Positions 57,429 through 62,743 of a stretch of DNA of 62,743 nt are shown in pieces. This DNA comes from DASXVX01 sp036504075 (GTDB lineage Bacteria > Bacillota > Sulfobacillia > Symbiobacteriales > Symbiobacteriaceae). The notes beneath the pieces are model-generated. The model saw nothing but the letters and a program-made list of their open reading frames with translations. It was not told the DNA's origin and did not search any database. The position numbers and the translations under genes were made by a program. The first letter of the stretch is position 1; each line of letters opens with the position of its first letter. Location: positions 1-62,743 of the forward strand of contig DASXVX010000021.1 in assembly GCA_036504075.1 (NCBI GenBank), in the 5' to 3' direction.

Positions 57429-58247
57429 TCATCCCTGACCGGCGAACGTATCTCCAAGGCGCAACCGCTGAAGCGCGACCCCAACGGAGGGAGACCGCAT
57501 CAACGACTCCCCAACCAGGACCGCTTTCACCCCAACGCCCGCCAAACGCGATAGGTCAGCGTGCGTCTGAATTCCCGACTCGCTCACCATCAGCCGCACC
57601 GGCGGGACCTTCTTTGCCAGCTGGAACGTCACGTCCAGGCTGGTCTCAAACGTCCGCAGGTCCCGGTTGTTGATGCCGATCAGCTTTGCCCCGGACGAGA
57701 GCGCCACCGCCAGTTCGTCGGCGTCGTGCACCTCGATCAGCACGTCCATGGACAGCGCATGGGCCAAGGCCGCCAGCCGGCTCAAGTCCGCCATCGTCCG
57801 CTCGCTGCCGGTCCGGTAGAACGCCGAGACGATCAGCAAAACGCAGTCGGCGCCCGCCGCCCGGGCCTCATAGACCTGGTATTCGTCGATCATAAAGTCC
57901 TTGCGGAGCAGCGGCAGCGAGACCGCCGCCCGAATCGCCTTCAGGTACGCCAGGGAACCCTGGAAGTACTGCTCGTCCGTCAGCACCGAAATGCAGGCCG
58001 CCCCCGCCGCTTCGTACGCCCGGGCAATGGCCACCGGGTCGAAATCCGGCCGGATCAGCCCCTTGGACGGGCTGGCCTTCTTCACTTCGGCAATCACCTG
58101 GATGCCGGCCGGCTCCGCCAGCGCCCGGTAGAACGACCGTGGCGCCGGGGCGGCCGCCGCCGCGGCCCGGACTTCGTCCAGGGGACGGGCCGCCCGGGCC
58201 GCCGCCACTTCCGCTACCTTGGTCGCCAGGATCTGCTCCAGGATCAT
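57429..58247 (-). CDS. trpC: Indole-3-glycerol-phosphate synthase
   Basis: Closes the indole ring. The 272-residue barrel has the signature PAGIQVIAEVKKASPSKGLI (Glu and Lys), DEQYFQGSLAYLKAIRAAVS, LLRKDFMIDEYQVYEARAAG, KLIGINNRDLRTFETSLDVT and MVSESGIQTHADLSRLAGVG. It overlaps the trpS stop by four bases. Not fused to trpF. Confidence 0.96.
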   Translation of the reverse strand: MILEQILATKVAEVAAARAARPLDEVRAAAAAAPAPRSFYRALAEPAGIQVIAEVKKASPSKGLIRPDFDPVAIARAYEAAGAACISVLTDEQYFQGSLAYLKAIRAAVSLPLLRKDFMIDEYQVYEARAAGADCVLLIVSAFYRTGSERTMADLSRLAALAHALSMDVLIEVHDADELAVALSSGAKLIGINNRDLRTFETSLDVTFQLAKKVPPVRLMVSESGIQTHADLSRLAGVGVKAVLVGESLMRSPSVGVALQRLRLGDTFAGQG

Positions 58248-59266
58248 ACGCGCCGCCTGGGCACCAGACCGAGCCGATCCTGCAGCGCCCGGAGCGTCGG
58301 CATGGAGACTGCCTCCGCCTTCTCGGCACCCTTGTCGAGAATCGCCTCCACCACGCCCGGTTCCGACAGCTCGGCGTACCGCTTCTGCAGCGGCTCCAGC
58401 GTGGCCACCACGGCCTCCGCCACGTCTTTCTTGAACTGCCCGTAGCCGTCGTACTTCTGCGAGATCGCATCCAGCGACTGGCCGGTGCAGAGCGAAAGGA
58501 GCACCATCAGGTTGGAGACGCCCGGCTTGTTCTTCTCGTCGTACTTGACCTCGCGGCCCATGTCGGTGACGGCCCGCTTGATCTTGTTGCGAATGACGTC
58601 CGGCGAATCCAGCAGATAGATGTTGCCGTTCTGATCTTCCAGCGACTTGGACATCTTCTTGCTCGGGTCCGTCAGGGCCATGATCCGGCCGCCGCCCTTA
58701 CGGGAAGCGATGTACGGCTCGGGCACCGTCAGGAACTCCTCGTTAAACCGGTGGTTAATGCGAGTGGCGATATCCCGCGACAACTCCAGGTGCTGCTTCT
58801 GGTCCTCGCCCACCGGCACGTGGCTCGCATGATAAAGCAGAATGTCCGCCGCCATGAGTGCGGGATAAGTGAAGAGGGCGGTGGTGACCACTTCGGCCTT
58901 CTTCGACTTGTCCTTGAACTGGGTCATCCGCTTCAGTTCGCCAACGTAAGTGGAGCACTCCATCAGCCAGCCGAACTCGGCGTGGGCGGACACGTGGGAC
59001 TGAACGAAAATCGTCGCCACGTCCGGGTCGATGCCGGCGGCCAGGTACAGGCGGGCCAGGTTGAGCGTGTTGGCGCGCAGTTCCTTGGGCTCCTGGGGCA
59101 CGGTCAGGGCGTGCAGGTCGACCACGCAGAAGAAGCATTCCGCCTGGTGCTGCAGTTCGACGAAGTTCTTGATCGCCCCCAGGTAGTTGCCCAGCGTCAG
59201 GCTGCCGCTGGGCTGCACGCCGGAGAAGACCCGTTTGATCTCTTTGGCCGTCTTTTTCGTAGCCAT
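58244..59266 (-). CDS. trpS: Tryptophanyl-tRNA synthetase
   Basis: Class I aminoacyl-tRNA synthetase that charges tRNA-Trp. The 340-residue protein has RVFSGVQPSGSLTLGNYLGA (HIGH-type TLGN), ADILLYHASHVPVGEDQKQH and KKMSKSLEDQNGNIYLLDSP (KMSKS). ATG 59266 follows GGGAGAGAG. Its place between trpD and trpC, translationally coupled to trpC, is unusual and makes charging part of the biosynthetic operon. Confidence 0.96.
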   Translation of the reverse strand: MATKKTAKEIKRVFSGVQPSGSLTLGNYLGAIKNFVELQHQAECFFCVVDLHALTVPQEPKELRANTLNLARLYLAAGIDPDVATIFVQSHVSAHAEFGWLMECSTYVGELKRMTQFKDKSKKAEVVTTALFTYPALMAADILLYHASHVPVGEDQKQHLELSRDIATRINHRFNEEFLTVPEPYIASRKGGGRIMALTDPSKKMSKSLEDQNGNIYLLDSPDVIRNKIKRAVTDMGREVKYDEKNKPGVSNLMVLLSLCTGQSLDAISQKYDGYGQFKKDVAEAVVATLEPLQKRYAELSEPGVVEAILDKGAEKAEAVSMPTLRALQDRLGLVPRRRV

Positions 59267-59406
59267 GGTTGACTCTCTCCCTTTCTCACGCACGAGACTT
59301 CGACCTGTTTCTATTCGGCATGCTGGCTCCGGGGCACCTCCTTGCTCCCCGGCGGCTAACGCCGCCGAACGTCGCTGCGGAGGTACCCTCTCCGCCTCGA
59401 TTGAAA

Positions 59407-60444
59407 CTAGGAGGCCTTCACGGCGAGTGCCTGGCTCAACTGCCGGAGCCCTTCCAGTGCGCCCCTGGCGGCGCCGGAGTCGATCGACTCCTCCGACAGC
59501 CGGACGCCTTCCCGCAGGCTCTTCACCTTGCCCGCCGCCAGCAGGGCGGCTGCGGCGTTCAGCAGCACCACGTCCCGGCGGGGGCCTTTCTCGCCGGCCA
59601 GCACCGCTTCGGTAATCCGGGCGTTCTCTTCCTTGGCGCCGCCTCGGATGTACTCCCGCGGCGCCCGGTCGAGACCCACGTCCTCCGGCGTGATCCGGTA
59701 GGTCTGGACGAAGCCGTCCTCCATCTCCGAGACCACTGTCGGGCCGGAAATGCTGATCTCATCGACGCCGTCCAGCCCGTGGACCACCAGAGCGTGGCGG
59801 CAGCCGAGGTTGCCCAGCACCCGCGCCAGCGGCTCCGTCAGGTTCGGGTGGAAGACGCCCATCACCTGCGCCTGGGCGCCGGCCGGGTTGGTCAGCGGCC
59901 CCAGCACGTTGAAAATCGTCCGCATGCCAATCTCCCGGCGGACCGGCGCCACGTGCTTCATGCTGCTGTGCAGCGCCGGGGCGAACATGAAGCCCATGCC
60001 CACCTCGTCGATGCAGCGGCCCACGTCGGCGGCGGTCAGCGTCAGGTTGATGCCCAGCGCCTCCAGCACGTCCGCCGACCCCGTGAGGCTGGAGGCCGCC
60101 CGGTTGCCGTGCTTCGCCACCGGCACCCCCGCCCCCGCCACCACGAAGGCCGCCGTGGTGCTGATATTAAACGTGTTCGACTTGTCGCCGCCGGTGCCGC
60201 AGGTGTCCACGGCGTTGCCGCGGCTGTGGACCACCGGCGTCGCCTTGGAACGCATCACCCGGGCGCAGCCGGTGATCTCTTCGACCGTCTCGCCTTTGAT
60301 CCGGAGGGCCATCAGGAACGCCGCCACCTGGGCGGCCGTCGCGTCGCCGCTCATCATGAGCGCCATCGCCGTCTCCGCCTGGGCCTCCGACAGGTTCCGG
60401 CCCTCAGCCACCTGCGTGATTAAAGACTTCATATCCATTTCCAT
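59407..60444 (-). CDS. trpD: Anthranilate phosphoribosyltransferase
   Basis: Second step of tryptophan synthesis. The 345-residue protein has VDTCGTGGDKSNTFNISTTA (PRPP), VAKHGNRAASSLTGSADVLE (anthranilate) and FMFAPALHSSMKHVAPVRRE. ATG 60444 has GGAGG nine bases upstream; an earlier ATG at 60453 lies inside that Shine-Dalgarno. A 140-base gap with hairpins separates it from trpS. Confidence 0.96.
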   Translation of the reverse strand: MEMDMKSLITQVAEGRNLSEAQAETAMALMMSGDATAAQVAAFLMALRIKGETVEEITGCARVMRSKATPVVHSRGNAVDTCGTGGDKSNTFNISTTAAFVVAGAGVPVAKHGNRAASSLTGSADVLEALGINLTLTAADVGRCIDEVGMGFMFAPALHSSMKHVAPVRREIGMRTIFNVLGPLTNPAGAQAQVMGVFHPNLTEPLARVLGNLGCRHALVVHGLDGVDEISISGPTVVSEMEDGFVQTYRITPEDVGLDRAPREYIRGGAKEENARITEAVLAGEKGPRRDVVLLNAAAALLAAGKVKSLREGVRLSEESIDSGAARGALEGLRQLSQALAVKAS

Positions 60445-60457
60445 GTCGGTCATCCTC

Positions 60458-61042
60458 CTAACCCAGGGCGGCCGGGATCGGCACCGCCAGGAAGTTTTGT
60501 AGAAGCTGCTTGCCGCCTTCGGTCAGGATCGACTCGGGGTGAAACTGCACCCCGTAAACCGGGTAGCGGCTATGCTGCAGGCCCATCACCAGGCCATCGT
60601 CCGTCTCAGCCGTGACTTCCAGATCGGCCGGCAGGTCTTCCCGGCGGACGATCAGCGAGTGATAGCGGGTGGCCGTCAGCGGATTCGGCAGGCCGGCAAA
60701 GAGGCCCCGGCCGCTGTGGCGGACCCGGCTGACTTTGCCGTGCATCAGGTACGGCGCCCGGCAGACCGTCCCGCCGAAGGCCTGCCCGATCGCCTGGTGC
60801 CCCAGGCAGACGCCGAGCACCGGCGTCGTCGGACCCAGTTCCCGGATGGTCTGGAGCGAGACGCCGGCCTCGTTGGGCGTGCAGGGACCGGGGCTGATCA
60901 CGATCCGCTCCGGCGCCATGGCCCGGATTTCGTCCACCGTGACGGCGTCGTTGCGGACCACTTTCATGTCCGCCCCGAGTTCGCCCAGGTACTGCACGAG
61001 GTTGAACGTGAAGGAGTCGTAGTTATCGATGACGAGTATCAC
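60458..61042 (-). CDS. trpG: Anthranilate synthase glutamine amidotransferase
   Basis: Class I amidotransferase subunit giving ammonia to TrpE, and possibly also PabA. The 194-residue protein begins ILVIDNYDSFTFNLVQYLGE. Oxyanion RIVISPGPCTPNEAG; nucleophile TPVLGVCLGHQAIGQAFGG (Cys); His and Glu in YGVQFHPESILTEGGKQLL. GTG 61042 overlaps the trpE stop. Confidence 0.96.
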   Translation of the reverse strand: MILVIDNYDSFTFNLVQYLGELGADMKVVRNDAVTVDEIRAMAPERIVISPGPCTPNEAGVSLQTIRELGPTTPVLGVCLGHQAIGQAFGGTVCRAPYLMHGKVSRVRHSGRGLFAGLPNPLTATRYHSLIVRREDLPADLEVTAETDDGLVMGLQHSRYPVYGVQFHPESILTEGGKQLLQNFLAVPIPAALG

Positions 61043-62562
61043 GCCAACCCCTCCTCTGCCACTTCCAGCGATCGGACCAGCGCCCGGGCCTTGTTGAGGC
61101 ACTCCTGGTATTCAGTCGTCGGGTCGCTGTCGGCCACGATACCGGCGCCCGCCTGGATATAGACCTTGTCGCCTTTCATCACCATCGTCCGGATGGCGAT
61201 GCAGGTATCCATCGCCCCGCCCCAGGCGAAGTAGCCGATCGCTCCGCCGTAGACGTTCCGCTTCACCGGCTCCAGCTGGTCGATGATCTCCATGGCCCGC
61301 ACTTTCGGTGCCCCGGAGAGCGTGCCGGCCGGGAAGCAGGCGGCCAGCGTATCGAAGGCGTCCTTGCCTTCCTGGAGCCGCCCCTGCACATCGCTGACGA
61401 TGTGCATCACGTGGCTGTAGCGCTCCACCCGCATCATCTGCTTGACGGCGACGGTGCCGAAGTTGCAGACCCGGCCGAGGTCGTTGCGGCCCAGGTCGAC
61501 CAGCATCACGTGCTCGGCCCGTTCCTTCTCGTCGGCCAGCAGTTCGGCTTCCAGGGCGACATCTTCGGTGTCCGACGCCCCCCGGGGCCGGGTGCCGGCG
61601 ATCGGCCGGGTCTGGACGACGCCGTTCTCCACCCGGACCAGCATCTCCGGGCTGGAACCGATGATCTTCAGGTCGCCGAACGTAATGTAGAACATATAGG
61701 GTGAGGGGTTGACCGTCCGGAGAATCCGGTAGATGTCCAGCGGGCGGGAACGCACGCTGGTGGTCAGCCGCTGGGAGAGGACTACCTGAAAGATATCGCC
61801 CGCCTTGATATACTCCTTGGCCTGGTTCACGGCGTCTTCGAACTGTTGCTGGGTCATGTTGGAGGTGACCGCCAGCGGGCGGGGCCGGCCAAGTTGGACC
61901 CCCGGCGGGACCGGCACCGGCCCCCGGAGCCGCTCCACCGCCCGGTCCAGCAAGGCGATCGCCCGCCGGTAGGCCACTTCGGGCTCGGCGCCCGGCTCGG
62001 TGTTGGCGATGATGATCAGCTTGTGCTTCAGGTGGTCGAAGACCACGACCAGTTCGGTGATCATGAAGAGCGCCTCCGGCAGGTCCAGGTCGTCATTCGG
62101 TACGTTCGGAAGGTGTTCGTAGTACCGGACCGCATCGTAGCTAAGGTACCCGACGGCGCCGCCGAAGAAGCGGGGCAGGTTCGCCGGCTGGTGGACTTTG
62201 TAGCCCGCCATCACCTGCCGTAGATGGTTCAGCGGGTCCCCCTGCAGCTTCTTCGCGGTGCCGTTGCCGTGCGACATCTGATACGCCGTGCGGTATTCGG
62301 TGGCGGCTTCGCCTTCCATGACCCGGCTGACGCCTTCCCGGTGGGCCAGGGTCAGGAGCGGGCGGCACCCAAGGAACGAGTACCGGGCCACCTTCTCCCC
62401 GCCTTCGACAGATTCCAGCAGGAAAGCGCCTGCCTCTTCCTGGCAGAGCTTCATAAAGACCGAAATGGGGGTCTCCAGGTCCGCCAGCACCTCCCGGTAG
62501 ACCGGGATCAGCGAGTACTCCTTGGCGAGGCTCAAGTAAGTGCCCAGGCTCGGTTGATACAT
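61039..62562 (-). CDS. trpE: Anthranilate synthase component I
   Basis: Makes anthranilate from chorismate. The 507-residue protein begins YQPSLGTYLSLAKEYSLIPV, with N-terminal FLLESVEGGEKVARYSFLGC carrying the LLES motif for Trp feedback inhibition. The C-terminal catalytic domain has DIFQVVLSQRLTTSVRSRPL, TRPIAGTRPRGASDTEDVAL, DLGRNDLGRVCNFGTVAVKQ and GTLSGAPKVRAMEIIDQLEP. The ATG follows AAGGAGTG. First gene of the operon in this window. Confidence 0.97.
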   Translation of the reverse strand: MYQPSLGTYLSLAKEYSLIPVYREVLADLETPISVFMKLCQEEAGAFLLESVEGGEKVARYSFLGCRPLLTLAHREGVSRVMEGEAATEYRTAYQMSHGNGTAKKLQGDPLNHLRQVMAGYKVHQPANLPRFFGGAVGYLSYDAVRYYEHLPNVPNDDLDLPEALFMITELVVVFDHLKHKLIIIANTEPGAEPEVAYRRAIALLDRAVERLRGPVPVPPGVQLGRPRPLAVTSNMTQQQFEDAVNQAKEYIKAGDIFQVVLSQRLTTSVRSRPLDIYRILRTVNPSPYMFYITFGDLKIIGSSPEMLVRVENGVVQTRPIAGTRPRGASDTEDVALEAELLADEKERAEHVMLVDLGRNDLGRVCNFGTVAVKQMMRVERYSHVMHIVSDVQGRLQEGKDAFDTLAACFPAGTLSGAPKVRAMEIIDQLEPVKRNVYGGAIGYFAWGGAMDTCIAIRTMVMKGDKVYIQAGAGIVADSDPTTEYQECLNKARALVRSLEVAEEGLA

Positions 62563-62743
62563 GGCCCTTGCTCACTCCTTGTCACAGCGACAGTGTAAAG
62601 AAAAAGGCTCTGTTCGAGGAAAAAGGTGCTCCAACGGCGACTAGGTAGCAGACGGGCTGCGCAGGCAGCCTGAAAAACGTCGCCGAGGTGTTGGCCAATG
62701 TCAGCTGAACTTGCCGGATCGTTCTTGACCAAGGTCAAGGGAA
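62563..62743 (-). other. trpE upstream region (partial)
   Basis: The available 181 bases show no T-box motif and no Trp-rich leader peptide. An inverted repeat CTTGACC/GGTCAAG lies at the window edge (62724-62739) and a hairpin GGCTGC/GCAGCC near 62655-62670. The promoter probably lies beyond the window. Confidence 0.5.

Noticed and set aside
59330..59406. Second T-box before trpS
   Set aside because: AGGGTACC occurs, but the invariant GGTGGNACCGCG core, a specifier domain and a T-tract terminator are missing.
62563..62743. trp leader peptide or T-box before trpE
   Set aside because: No run of Trp codons, no T-box motif, and the window ends before the likely promoter.

Overview
The window reads as a stretch of chromosome from a GC-rich, endospore-forming Firmicute. 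The best guess is Symbiobacterium or a close relative, inferred from high GC combined with CodY, FapR, SpoVS, GPR with alpha/beta SASPs, a T-box and B. subtilis-like gene order; no species assignment is possible by eye. Nearly all genes are on the minus strand. The only plus-strand genes I accept are an alpha/beta hydrolase (13513-14400) and gpr (47609-48589). Starts were chosen by Shine-Dalgarno motifs (GGAGG, GGGAGG); GTG and TTG starts are common.

Reading in the direction of transcription (high to low coordinates): 62562-54549 is a tightly coupled tryptophan operon trpE-G-D-S-C-F-B-A with tryptophanyl-tRNA synthetase embedded in it. 54507-50885 is a separate transcription unit aroF-tyrA-aroA, with a sigma-A-type promoter and a T-box leader whose specifier reads UAC (Tyr). 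50843-48590 holds two membrane-anchored proteins of unknown role, two alpha/beta-type small acid-soluble spore proteins, and the convergent germination protease gene gpr, with a stack of hairpins between gpr and the SASPs. 47608-45371 is an accessory pair of DNA methyltransferases with no restriction enzyme, behind a promoter studded with CAATG/CATTG boxes. 45263-44163 is an SLH plus 3D-domain cell-wall protein.

43779-37634 holds rsmD, coaD, a coiled-coil protein, a YlbL/SepM-like protease, a UbiB-family kinase, a YceD-like protein, rpmF and fapR (with an identifiable promoter/operator). 37650-30181 continues the lipid cluster plsX-fabH-degV-fabD-fabG-acpP-fabF, then rnc and spoVS. 30018-18531 is the translation and secretion block smc, a 37-residue membrane peptide, ftsY, mazG-like, ylxM, ffh, rpsP, khpA, ylqD, rimM, trmD, rplS, lepB, rbgA; rnhB, yraN, yifB follow.

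15457-12227 is an accessory insertion (small hypotheticals, a TusA-like protein, hydrolase, M20 peptidase) between yifB and dprA. dprA-topA-trmFO follow, then a 1.08-kb gene-free, repeat-rich region where many Firmicutes carry xerC-hslV-hslU, then codY. After the codY terminator lies a reduced flagellar module (flbD, fliY-like, PilZ/YcgR-like, a small conserved protein and a membrane protein), and the window ends with rpsB-tsf under their own promoter.

The most unusual items are the methyltransferase promoter array, a palindrome repeated three times around the spore genes, the structured gene desert upstream of codY, the Tyr T-box on aroF-tyrA-aroA, and the tiny membrane ORF between smc and ftsY. 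I do not see a CRISPR array, insertion sequence, prophage, rRNA or tRNA gene.
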